NCBI GenBank assembly: GCA_037349315.1
Contig: JBAIAC010000042.1
Span: 1,798,001-1,862,000, forward strand
Origin: Chelydra serpentina
Lineage: Eukaryota; Chordata; Testudines; Chelydridae
Reading direction: 5' to 3'
DNA length: 64,000 nucleotides
Positions 42,701 through 51,400 of the stretch are shown here, in pieces. The position numbers and the translations under genes are program-made. The first letter of the stretch is position 1. Every line of letters begins with the position of its first letter. Below the pieces are notes generated by a model that ran no database searches, was not told the DNA's origin, and saw only the letters and a list, made by a program, of their open reading frames with translations.

Positions 42701-45700
42701 GGAACCACCCAACACGGGGGCAATGGGAGACTGACTTGTTTTCCCTTTGGCTTGTCGTCCTTTGTCAACTTCTTCCCTGGCTGCTTCTCCTCTTCGTCAT
42801 CAGGCGGGGCCTGCAGGGGGCGACACGTTAGCCCTACAACTCGGCACTGGAAGAGATAGCCCACCCCCAGGGCAGGAGCGACTCCCCCAGTCTAATACCC
42901 GGGCTCCGGCCAGGCCTGATACGGAAATCTCCAGTACAGGGTGCTCCCAGACCCTCCCTTGTGGGGGGAGGAGGGGATGATCCCCCAGGCTGTTGAGAGG
43001 GGCTATTCCCCCATTTCCTTGTTCTCCAATAGATCTGGGAACCCAGGAGTTCTGCTTTCCAGCCTGCCCTGCTCTAACCACTAGGACCCACTCTCTTCAG
43101 AACTGGGGATAGAATCCAGGAGTCCTGACCTTCACCCCCGTCCCACCACTGCTCTAACCCACTAGAAGATGACCCCACTCCCGCTCTGTGCTAGATTTCG
43201 TCCGAGCGAGCTAACCTTGTTGATCTTGTTCTTGTTGGGTTTGGCAGGTCTTGGCGTCTCTTCTTCCTCCTCCTCCTCTTCTTCCTCACTCTGCTCCTGG
43301 CTCAGGGCGGCAAACACATTTCCTCCCTAGGGGAAGGTAAAGCCAAGGTCGTTAGCAAAGAGTGGACATCTCCTCTCTCCCCCTCACCAGAGCCCCCCCT
43401 AGAAACCCATGGCAGGATTACCCCACTATAACCTATTCCTCAAGTAGATGCCCCATCAGGTCCCATCTCAGCCGGGGCAGGAATTTCCCCTACAACCCAT
43501 TCCCCTGCGCAGTCCAAGTCTAGACAGCAACCCCAAGCCCTAGGGCTCCTTCCAGCCTAGAGTCTCACCTTCTTCTTCTTGCCACCTTTGCTGACGGGAA
43601 CGATCGCTGGAAAGGAAACGAGAGAAGGACTTTAGGGATCGATGGAACGGAGACGCAACCGCTCCCCCCATGGGGAGCTAGCCCCATAGAGCTCTTGGTC
43701 CTCCAGCACCTTGGGAGATCTGGGATGGGAGGGAGAGGGCTTTTTGGTGGGTTGTCATCCTTTAGCTCCCTGCTGCCGTATGTGGGGCTGGGCTCTCCTG
43801 CTGCAGGGGCAGGGGCTGGAGCGAAGGGGCTAGTGCAATGGGGCAGGGGCTAGGAAAAGGCAGGCCATGGAGAACAGAGGCCTGTGCTTCCCATCCCATG
43901 TGCCCCAACCCTGCCCTAGAGGGACCAGCCGCTAGGGGGCAGGTCTCAGGAGGGATTAGAGAGGACCCCCTTCCGGGTTCGCTGGCAGGATGGCGCCACT
44001 TTTTAAACGCCAGAGATGGCACCACAGCCGCTGTCTAACTGCCCCCCTGCGCCAGGCCTTACCCACCATGTTAACCCCGCACACACCAAAAACGATCACC
44101 ATATTCCAGGGCATGGAACTGTGGCAAGTTGAGCTCCTGCCGGCTGTCCAGATTAGTTACTTGGGGGTATGGAACCCAGGAGTCCTGGCTCCCAGCCCCA
44201 TCCTGTCTCACCTTCCTCATCTTCATCGCTGGCTGGAGCCGAGAGCTTCTTCAGCTTCTCAATGAGCTGGTGCTCTTCCTCATCCTCCTCTGCCTCCTTC
44301 TTCTTCTTGTCTTTCTTCTTCTCTCGTTTCTTTTTCTGTTGTTGAAGCTGGGGTGGGGGAGACAGAGATGAGACGTGTTGGGGGGTGTCACATCTCCCAT
44401 GCACACAGCCCGTGAGAACCTGGGATGGGGGGTGCCCTGGTTAAGCAGGGCATCCCTTTCTAGCAGCACTCTCATTGTAGGTCCTAAAAAAACACCCAAC
44501 AGCCCTCTGGGGGAGTTCCTTTAGCTACTCACCTGTTGCTGCTGCTGCTCCTTCTCTTTAAGGACAGCCTGCTGCTCGCTGACTTGTTTTTCCTCCACGG
44601 CCAACTCCTCAAAGAACTGGGGAGGGCAGAAGGGATAGATTAGAGCTCTACTTCCCACCCCCAGGAGTCTCCCTGCCCCTAGTGGTGCGGGAAGGGCACT
44701 CCAGCTGGCGACCAGTCCCTGTTTCACTCGCTCCCCCGCAATGGGAGATCGCACTGTGCTATGGGAGATCCAGCCACCTTCCTTTGCATGTCCCCTAGCA
44801 GTGAGGTCTGAGACACAGAGCTACTTGCCCCCATTTTTAGTACTGACAAACCCCAGCTGAGATCATGGCCGGACGCTGCCCAGACACACAGCGAGAGACA
44901 GTCCCTGCCCCAGCTGAGATCAGGGTGCCATTGTGCCAGGCGCTGCAGACACACAGGGAGAGACAGTCCATGCGACTAGATATATAATGAGAGGAGACAG
45001 TAAGGCACAGAGAGAAGTGATTTAGCTCAAGTCACACAGCAGGGCGGGCGTAGAACCGGGGTCTCCTGAGTTACAGCCCAATGCCCTCCCCACTAGGCTC
45101 CTATACCAGAGCTCACACCTCCCCCAGCATGGCCCGGCTCAGTCCCACTTCTTACCGACTTCTTGGTCTTTTTGTCCTTCTTGCTTTTCTTCACCGCTTT
45201 GTCTGAAACAAGTCAGGAGAGATGAATCCAGGCAGGTGGGAGAGAACCCAGGAGTACCGGTTCCCAGACTCTCCGCTCTAATCTATTAGACCCCACTGCC
45301 ATCCCCGAGCTCGGAATAGAACCCAGGAGTCCTGGCTCCCAGCCCTCTCTATCCACAGCCACCACCTCCACTGCCCAGGCCCGGCTGGGTCCTACCTGGG
45401 GCAGTTCTCATGGGTGGACGGGTGGGCACATCTTGTTCTTCACCCCCACTTCAGTCCAGATCAGCCCACTGAGCCTGGTTCATCCCATTGCTCCCTCCTT
45501 CTGAGCCTGGTTCACCCCAGTGTCTCACCTATCTTAGACCCAACCCCTCCCACACTCCAGCCCAATCCAACCCCAAATAATCCATCTTCGGTTCCAGCCC
45601 TGCTCCTCCTCGTCTAGCCCAGCCCCAGGACCCGCTTCCCGCCAGTCTCTTCCCCACTAACCTCCTTTCCGCTTCCCCCCACTTCCCTCCAGGGTCTCTT

Positions 45701-46423
45701 TAGCCAGCTTAGGGTCCAGCCACTTCTCCCCCTGCTTTGGCCCAATTCAGTCCCTCAGCTTTTACTCCGCTCCAGCCCAGCCCAGCCCTCCTTGGCCAGG
45801 TTCTAACCCCCTCTCCCCACCCACACACACCTCAGTCCCATCCAGTACTGTCGTCGCCTCCGCCGGCCCAGTTCCCCCCGGTACTCCCCCCTCAAACCCC
45901 AACCCAGTCCCCTACGGTTCTCAGTCCCCCCCCCTCCGGTTCTCTGTCATCCCCCCGACTCTCCATCATCCCCCCTGGTTCTCTGTGCCCCTCCCCGCCC
46001 AGTCCAACCACCCCCTGCCCCAATCCCACCCGGCCCAATGTACCTCCCCCCAGTTCTCTGTCCTCCGCCCCCCCCCCTTTTTCTGTCCTCCCCCCCGGCC
46101 TGGTTCAACCCCAATTCCATCCGGCACTCTGTACCCCCCCCCCAGTTATCTGTCCTCCGCCCGCCCCCCCTTTTTCTGTCCTCCACCCGGCCTGGTTCAA
46201 CCCCACCCCTGGCCTCAATTCCATCCGGCACTCTGCCCCCCCCAGTTCTCTGTCCCCCGGCCCGGCCCCTCCCGGTTCTCGGTCCCCCACCGCGCCCGGC
46301 CTGTCCCTCCCAGGTCCGGTCCAGTCCGGGCCGCTCACCTGTGGCCTCCCCGACCTTCTGCTCCCCATCCCCGATCCACTCCTCCTGCGGCGGCCGCGGC
46401 GGCTGCTTCCCCGCCTTCGGCAT
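30964..46423 (-). CDS. ABCF1: ABCF1 (ATP-binding cassette F1, ABC50), complete, 28 coding exons
   Basis: Cytoplasmic twin-ATPase without membrane domains. Family role: promotes eIF2-dependent initiation and ribosome binding; also linked to cytosolic DNA sensing. Exons, 5' to 3': 46339-46423, 45156-45202, 44533-44616, 44212-44347, 43569-43606, 43216-43326, 42736-42810, 42279-42344, 41926-42015, 41204-41275, 40823-40921, 40321-40416, 39774-39896, 38927-39027, 38696-38781, 38278-38417, 37881-38029, 37466-37549, 36661-36785, 35808-35920, 34838-35009, 34092-34166, 33434-33504, 33100-33132, 32393-32561, 31990-32054, 31466-31538, 30964-31130. Total 2745 bp, 914 aa (human 845). Residues 1-375: Lys/Glu-rich tail, then [21 protein letters not shown]1: Walker A GPNGKGKTT (about 405), signature [14 protein letters not shown] (521), Walker [13 protein letters not shown] (about 542), H-loop IVSHD. 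ABC2: [10 protein letters not shown] (about 727), [11 protein letters not shown] (about 812), [11 protein letters not shown] (about 833), IVSHD (about 864). Both catalytic Glu residues are present. The extra length is in the acidic tail. Confidence 0.97.
31195..31445. repeat. Tandem repeat of about 62 bp in ABCF1 intron 27
   Basis: Repeats of AATGGGCCATTCCAGCCTGG alternating with GAATTCCCTCCCC. Four or five diverged units. Confidence 0.65.
31585..31930 (-). repeat. A-family tandem array (about five units) in ABCF1 intron 26
   Basis: GAACCCAGGAGTCCTG recurs about every 75-79 bp, each followed by CTCTAACCCACTGGACC and CTCCCAGAGCC. On the minus strand each unit reads TCTAGTGG(G)TTAGAG ... GGGTTCTATCCC, resembling RNA polymerase III A and B boxes of a tRNA-derived SINE head. 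Confidence 0.8.
32640..33060. repeat. Minisatellite in ABCF1 intron 24
   Basis: Units of about 60-120 bp contain CCCATTATCCCAGCCCTGG, CTCCAATCCCAACCTGCAG and CAGCTCTGCCAGTGCCCCC. At least six copies, some nearly identical. Fills most of the intron. Confidence 0.85.
33195..33345 (+). repeat. B-family tandem repeat, two units (82 bp)
   Basis: Two copies of GCAGCCACCTCTGGGGTGG followed by GGCAGCTGGGGAA, in ABCF1 intron 23. Confidence 0.8.
33590..34080 (+). repeat. Minisatellite with TTTGTTATTGTAGGGTCTC units, ABCF1 intron 22
   Basis: TTATTGTAGGGTCTCTC or close variants recur roughly every 40-65 bp across the intron, mixed with GGTGCTAGGGGG segments. Diverged tandem repeat, no coding sequence. 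Confidence 0.7.
34320..34560 (+). repeat. B-family tandem repeat, three units (78-80 bp)
   Basis: TGCAGCCACCTCT starts at 34349, 34429 and 34507. Each unit continues GGGGCAGCTGGGGAA and ends in GATCGCTCACCC. ABCF1 intron 21. A C-family copy follows at 34735-34810. Confidence 0.85.
35040..35430 (+). repeat. F-family tandem repeat, about seven units (45-100 bp spacing)
   Basis: CCCATCTAGCCCGGTATCC and variants start near 35041, 35142, 35200, 35246, 35302, 35354 and 35411, separated by CACTCCAGATCAAACCC. ABCF1 intron 20. Related copies lie at 41310-41430 and 59095-59250. Confidence 0.8.
36065..36150 (-). repeat. Possible tRNA-derived SINE fragment
   Basis: The minus strand reads CCCAGGTTCGATCCCCCAGG, a perfect RNA polymerase III B box (GGTTCGATCC). 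No cloverleaf can be drawn from the sequence upstream, so it is not a functional tRNA gene. It lies next to a long G run (about 35967-35993). Low-confidence SINE or tRNA pseudogene. Confidence 0.35.
36285..36505 (+). promoter_or_regulatory. Cluster of ZNF143/THAP11-like motifs in ABCF1 intron 19
   Basis: ACTACAACTCCCATGATGC (36486-36504) is a near-consensus ZNF143-type site. ACTACATCTCCCATGAAG (about 36348-36365), a reverse copy GGGACTTGTAGT (about 36285-36296) and CTCCCATGATGC fragments (36381-36392) surround it. It may be a cryptic promoter or a repeat-derived site; activity unknown. Confidence 0.5.
37640..37705 (+). repeat. D-family repeat copy
   Basis: GGGCCTTTCCCCTCTAGGGG followed by GCCCCGGTTCCAG. 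ABCF1 intron 17. Another D-type fragment, in the opposite orientation, is at 35715-35800. Confidence 0.6.
38470..38690 (-). repeat. A-family tandem array (three units) in ABCF1 intron 15
   Basis: Three units with CAGGGATAGAACCCAGGAGT followed by CCTGGCTCC and CTCTAACCACTAGGCCCC, about 78 bp each. Confidence 0.8.
39060..39480 (+). repeat. Degenerate repeat with ATGGTAYRACCC units, ABCF1 intron 13
   Basis: ATGGTATGACCC, TTGGTACGACCC, ATGGTACAACCC and ATGGTTCAACTC recur every 45-75 bp with C-rich spacers. The same type of unit reappears at 47640-48350 upstream of GNL1. Confidence 0.6.
39598..39742 (+). repeat. G-run and (GGA)n microsatellite, ABCF1 intron 13
   Basis: Two G runs (near 39600-39612 and 39677-39692) flank and lead into a long GGAGGA purine tract that ends about 30 bp before the exon 13 donor (exon 39774-39896, minus strand). 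Purine-only strand; triplex or quadruplex structure is possible. Length is likely polymorphic. Confidence 0.9.
40455..40585 (-). repeat. A-family units in ABCF1 intron 11
   Basis: Two copies of CAGGGATAGAACCCA(A/G)GAGT with the intervening CACTAGACCCCACTCCCC. Confidence 0.7.
40965..41175. repeat. B-family and C-family copies in ABCF1 intron 10
   Basis: A B unit (CAGCCAGCTCTGGGGTGG, 40990-41007) is followed by two C units read on the minus strand (AGCGCCCCCTGGCG near 41060; AGTGCCCCCTAGTG near 41155). Confidence 0.7.
41310..41895 (-). repeat. F-family then A-family tandem arrays, ABCF1 intron 9
   Basis: Two or three F units (CCATCTAGCCTGGTATGC type) are followed from about 41530 by four or five A units with GATAGAACCCAGGAGTCCTG or GATGGAACCCAGGTGTCCTG. 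An alternating pair of unit types (41590-41720 and 41730-41860) is repeated, a small higher-order duplication of about 145 bp. Confidence 0.75.
42090..42235 (-). repeat. C-family tandem units in ABCF1 intron 8
   Basis: Minus-strand-oriented CTCF-like cores: ACGCCCCCTAGTGC (about 42108), GCGCCCCCTACAG (about 42162) and GCACCCCCTAGTGC (about 42202). Confidence 0.7.
42530..42665 (-). repeat. A-family units in ABCF1 intron 7
   Basis: Two copies of GCTGGGGATAGAACCCAG(G/A). A further A unit lies at 43025-43160 in intron 6. Confidence 0.7.
43607..44211 (-). other. ABCF1: ABCF1 intron 4
   Basis: About 600 bp with a single A-family remnant near 44170-44195 (GAACCCAGGAGTCCTGG). No exon-like frame or other motif seen. 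Confidence 0.6.
44855..45115 (+). repeat. Ancient dispersed repeat with short tandem units, ABCF1 intron 2
   Basis: CCCCAGCTGAGATCA repeats (two units of about 60 bp with GCTGC(C)CAGACACACAG) are followed by TAAGGCACAGAGAGAAG and AAGTCACACAGCAGGGCGG. This is the layout of an old amniote repeat; related units recur at 59640-59870. An A-family unit follows at 45235-45345. Confidence 0.6.
45400..46300. repeat. C-rich low-complexity minisatellite, ABCF1 intron 1
   Basis: Diverged tandem units with CCCAGTTCTCTGTCCTCC, TTTTTCTGTCCTCC and CAATTCCATCCGGCACTCTG; two nearly identical blocks (about 46045-46130 and 46135-46235) show recent duplication. The long open frames on both strands here are artefacts of composition. 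Confidence 0.75.
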
Positions 46424-46620
46424 GGCCGGTCACCGCGCCCAGCGCTCACATGCACCCCGGCCAGCAGCTGGGGGAACCTTACCACTGCGCCTGCGCGGGG
46501 CGGCCCAGCCTGACCATCGAGTGCCGGAAGCGCCCAGCCCAGCGTGGCTTCCGACTCACCACGGGGCGCCCAGAGAGCCGCGGAGCAGTAGAGACGCACT
46601 GTTGTGTGGCTAGACAAGCC
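46424..46620 (-). promoter_or_regulatory. ABCF1: ABCF1 promoter region
   Basis: CpG-rich flank immediately upstream of the ABCF1 ATG. TGCGCCTGCGCG (46485-46496) is an NRF1-like site and CCGGAAGCG (46524-46532) an ETS/GABP-type site. No TATA box. Typical housekeeping promoter features. Confidence 0.6.
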
Positions 46621-47640
46621 GCTTAATCCCAAAGATGTAATTCAGTCCTCCATAAGTGGGGGCTGCTGATTGGAGGCAGGGAGTCCCCCTCTCCAAGCCA
46701 GGGCCAGACTGGGGGGGGGGGGTGTCCCTTCCCCCCTCCCTCCTCCCCCCTCCTCCCCATACAGGGGGCCGCTCATAGGGCAGGCGGCACCCCAAGGCCC
46801 CATTGCACGACTCTTGCACCAAAGCAAATGCCACCATGCCACCCCTGTTTGTTCCCTGCACTGGGAGCTAGGGCTTCTGGGCTCTATCCTCGCTGTGCTG
46901 TCTGCGGGTGCTGGGCTGGGCCAGGCAGGACTAGGGGGAGGAACTATGAAGCACAGTCGGGGAGTGAGCGCTGGGGGGGCAACAGGGACAGGAGTGAGGG
47001 CTAAAGGTTGAACATCAGGTATCCGGAGGAGGGACAAGCAGAGAACCGCCGACAACACCCGCTACCCCTTAAAGGCGTCTAAAGAGTCAGTGGATGCTGC
47101 CCAGAGGAACTCCATCCCAGGGAGGCCACATGACCGAGCAGGCCTCTTTTTGAGAGGTTCGTCCCTCATCCAGTATGGGGACAAAACCAGATGTGGTTTT
47201 GTCCGGTGTCGGATGGGGGAATGCGATTCCACTTCCTCTGGCTCTTAAAGAGCATGCCACCCTCCATGCATGTGGCGTGACCTTGCAAGCACTGTCATGC
47301 CAGCAGCAATGGGACAGCATGCTCCATGGTGAAAAATGATCTGATTTGGATGTTAAATGTTCTCAGAGTCCCAAAGAAACTGATCTGCTATCCAGCTGCC
47401 TCAGAATCAGGGTAGACAAATCTATTTAGGTTATAGTTATCTATCGATTAACGAGAAAAATTCATATATAATGTAAAGTTTGACATGTCCAGTGGGTTCA
47501 GAGGGGGTAGCAAGGGGGTGGGAATCAGGACTCCTGGGTTCTGTCCCAGTTCTGGGAGGGCAGTGAGGTTTAGAGCGGGGATGCTAGGAGTCAGCACTCC
47601 TGGGTACCATTTCTAGTCCACTCTCCCTCCTGTTCTCTTC
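46621..47640. other. ABCF1-GNL1 spacer, left part
   Basis: No gene recognised; in particular no PRR3-like zinc-finger frame. A single A-family copy is at 47500-47610. G and C runs near 46709-46760. Confidence 0.5.
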
Positions 47641-48350
47641 GCTTGAGTAGTTCAGCCCAGTCGCTCCCATGCACCTAGACTGAAAGATTTATCATTTTCT
47701 CCATGTTTCCTCCTCCTGGGCCTAAATGGGAAGAGATGGGGTTTAACTTCCCCCCTTTCAAAATGGTTCAACCCAGTCCTAGCACACCCACCCCCAGCAA
47801 CAGAATGGTTCAGCCACATCTCTGCCCTGTAAATAATTCAGCCCATTGCACCCACCTTGAACAAAAATGGTAGAGTCCAGTGTTTCCCCTCTAATGGTAC
47901 AATCCAGTCTCACAGCCCCCAGACCTGAGTTTAGCCCAGCTTCCTGCCACTCTGATATCCCCCCAGCTAAATGGTTTATCCCAGAATAGTCTATTCTTAA
48001 TAGTTCCTCCCCCTTCTCATTCGGCCTCCCCCCATCTTTTAATGGTATATTCTGCCTCCCCGCTCTATTGGGATCTATATGGTTTCTTCTCCCCGCGTTC
48101 AGTGGTTTCTCCCAGTTGCCCAGTGGGTTATTCCCTCCCTCAGCGGTTGCTCCCAAATTTCACACACACACCCGCTCTCAGTGTATTCAGCCCCACGCTC
48201 CAAGTGGTTTATTCCCACCTTCCTCAGTGGTTTCTCCGAGATTCCTCCCCCCCATTCCGCCATGGTTTCTCCCAGATTTTTCCCGCCCGGGTTCTCAGTG
48301 GTTTCTTCCAGTCACAGTGGTTTGCTCCGCCCCTCTCCCCCTCGGGCCTG
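47641..48350 (+). repeat. Degenerate repeats upstream of GNL1 (ATGGTTCARCCCA and GTGGTTTCTCCCAG units)
   Basis: ATGGTTCAACCCAGTC, ATGGTTCAGCCACATC, AATAATTCAGCCCATTG and then GTGGTTTCTCCCAGTT, GTGGTTTCTCCGAGATT recur every 40-60 bp. They run to within about 60 bp of the GNL1 start codon, so the 5' UTR and promoter are partly built of this repeat. Confidence 0.65.
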
Positions 48351-48407
48351 CAGAGTGGTTCTTCCCGCTTCCTTCCCGGTGCTGCGGGACGGCGGCCGGG
48401 CCGGGAC

Positions 48408-51400
48408 ATGCCCCGCAAGAGGCCGTTCAGCGCCAAGCAGAAGAAGAAGCAGCTGCAGGACAAGAGGGAGCGGAAACGGGGTGAGGAGAGGGCGGGAGCC
48501 ACGGCCACCAACATCTGGGCACCGACCCCTCCCCCCGATAACATCTGGGCACCGACCCCTCCTCCTCCACCCCCCTAACATCTGGGCACCGACCCCGCTC
48601 CTCCCCCAACTAACATCTGGGCACCGAACCCTCCCCTCCTCTCCCCCACCCAAATCTGGGCACTGACCTTCCCCCTCCCTCCACAAGCATCTGGGCACCG
48701 ATCCCCCTCCCCCTGCCCCCACCAACATCTGGGCACCAAACCCCTTCCCAATATTCGGAGACTGACCCATTCTCCCCACCCTCTCCCGTTCCCAGCAGCT
48801 TGGGGAGGGAGCGTTTTCCTTACAAAAAATACATCTCTCCACCCCAATATTGCGGGGATCCCCACTGTCACCCCAAAACATCTGAGCACTGACCTTTCCC
48901 TCTCCCCACCCCCAACATCTGGGGCCTGACCCAATCCCAGCGCTCTTAATTGCCTGGGGCCCCTTGAGCATGGCAACGGTGGGGGATTTCCTGCTGGGAG
49001 TTAGGTGGGTGAGAGGCCTTGGGAGTGTCCCAGCGCCCTGTAGAAACTTAGACAACCTCACTGGGCACAAAGGCCCTCTCTCCGGGCAAAACAATTGGTT
49101 GCTCTCCCCTGGGGCTGCACTGTGGCAGTCAGGCCCTGATCTAGCAAGACCCCAGCTCAGCTTGACATTTGGGGGAAGCTAATCCCGGAGCTGCAAGCCA
49201 TGCCCTGGGCATGCCTCCCCCACCCACCCCTCTGCGTAAGTCTGACTCTGGGCTCAGCCCCCTGGAGAGAGAGAGCATGTAGCCAGGTGCCTGCTCTTAA
49301 AGCATTGAAGACAGTAAACAAGGGAAATTGCTAGGCAAAAAACTCAGTGAGGGCTATAAAATAGAGAATAGGCTATATTGAAGTGGTATCAACGGGCTGG
49401 ATCAAAGCCGGCACCCCCTAGAGGGGAAAGGCCCCATGTCCCATTCCCTGCCCTCCTGAGCTAGCCAGTCCCCTACCCTGGGGCCGGATTGGAGCTGGTG
49501 CCCCCTAGAGGGAAAAGGCCCTGTATCCCCAAACTGAGATGCACCATTGGACTTTGGGCATCTAGACAATAAACCAAGGCAATTCCCAGGCAAAAAGCTT
49601 TGTGAGGTTTGGAAAACGAGCTGTGTTAAAGCCCTGTTACCCAGAATTCAGCTGGCAGCCGGTTGAGAGCACCGATGTGCGGGACTCTCTCGTCTGTGCC
49701 TTGCCAAGGAGCTCGCCCCTGGCATGCGGTGCCAGCCCTGGCACCCTCCGAGGTCTTCACAAGGGGGGCCATGGATCAGTGTGGCCAGGGCATCTGTTCA
49801 GAAGGGCAGCTGTGATTGCCTAAGGTATTTCCAGCCGCTGTTGCCTCTTGAGTGTCGGGTGCAGTGCTAGGGGGCACTGTGCTGCAGGGAGCGGGATGGG
49901 GGCTCACTAGGGGCCGCTCTCCCTTTGCAGTCAGGGTGACCCCACTATGGCACTAGGGGGCGCTGTGCTGCAGGGAGCGGGATGGGGGCTCAGTGTGACC
50001 CCACTATGGCACTAGGGGGCGCTGTGCTGCAGGGAGCGGGATGGGGGCTCAGTGTGACCTCACTAGGGGACGCTGTGCTGCAGGGAGTGGTACGGAGGCT
50101 CCCGCGCTGTGCCATGCCGTGTCCAGGGCTGGGTGGATGGTGTTGCCCTGCGCTAGGGAGTCCTGACTGCTGAGGCAGGCTGTGAGTGAGCATTCCTCAG
50201 CCCTCGGCCCTGCCTCACAAACAGGCTGGGAGTGGCCGATAAGGGGCCCCACCCTGGCCACGCTAATCTCCTTCCCCCACCTTCGTTCAGCCCCTGGGTA
50301 TCCCTCGGCTCTGCTGCTGACATCCGCGCTCGGGGCGCCTCAGAAATTCCTGCCTGCGGCGATCCTTCACTCAACTCCAGTCCAAAGTCACACTGTGGCA
50401 GAGACAAGGATAGAACCCAGGCGTCCTGGCTCCCAGCCCCCGCTCTAACCCACTCCCCTCGCAGAGCTGGGGTGAGAACCCAGGAATCCTGGGTCCCAGC
50501 CCCCACCCTGCTCTTACCCACCCCCCCATTTCATGAGGAATGATGCCATCCTCTCTGCAGTCTCTGAGGGGGATGGAGTCTCTCGTGGGAGGAGGACTGG
50601 ATCCAGCCCCCAGCTCTGTTGCCGCAGACACGCGACACGCTGCAGACGTCCCCGGCTCTGAGCAGCCCTGACGCAGCGTCACGGGCCCTGCAGGGCTGCA
50701 TTGCAGAGCCTGGGTCTGACCTTGGGGCCTTGATCTGTGGACGTGCCTTGCGCAGCCTTGGGCCGGCTCGCAGCCAGCGCCTCCTAGTGGGGAAAGGTCC
50801 CTGACTCCGCCCTCTCTGGACCCCAGGTCTGCCGGATGGCGTGAGGTCGAGCTCCAACAGCCGGAGCGGCAGCCATGAGCGGCGGGAGGACCAGACAGAC
50901 ACGTCGGACAGCGAGTCCCTGTCCCTGCAGGTCCGGAAACTCAACCAGCAGCCGGCAGTCCGCAGGCTGGGGGAGCGCAGCTATGATCCCAACAGGTAAC
51001 CAGGGGCGGTGATCCGAGGAAACTGAGGCACAGAGCCAGGTCACACAGAGAGCGTGTGACAGAATCAGGTGTAGAACCCAAGGGTCCTGATTCCCAGCGT
51101 CTTGCCTCTAACCACTAGATCAGGGGTCGGCAACCTTTCAGAAGTGGTGTGCCGAATCTTCATTTAGTCACTCGATTTTAAGGTTTCGCATGCCGGTGAT
51201 ACATTTTAACGTTTTTAGAAGGTCACTTTCTATAAGTCTATAATATAGAACTAAACTACTGTTGTATGTAAAGTAAATAAGGTTTTAAAAATGTTTAAGA
51301 AGCTTCATTTAAAATTAAATTAAAATGCAGAGCCCCCTGGACCGGTGTCCAGGACCCGGGCAGTGCGCGTGCCACTGAAAATCAGCTCGCGTGCTGCTTT

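Larger units (their letters stand above)
48741..50826 (+). other. GNL1: Rest of GNL1 intron 1
   Basis: Contains D-family units (49390-49535), a C-family array (49855-50100) and A-family units (50400-50515), noted separately. Elsewhere no structure is recognised. Confidence 0.55.

Noticed and set aside
45737..46626. Long Pro/Ser-rich open frames (258, 213 and 191 aa) on the plus strand
   Set aside because: They lie in C-rich ABCF1 intron 1 and across its exon 1 in antisense. Composition alone explains them; there are no motifs and no splice support.
46621..48350. Search for PRR3 between ABCF1 and GNL1
   Set aside because: No CCCH zinc-finger exon or Pro-rich coding exon with splice sites was seen on either strand; the stretch is mostly repeats.
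48312..49094. 260-residue minus-strand open frame near GNL1 exon 1
   Set aside because: It is the complement of the ACATCTGGGCACC tandem repeat plus exon 1; the repeated CPD-type residues are repeat translation.
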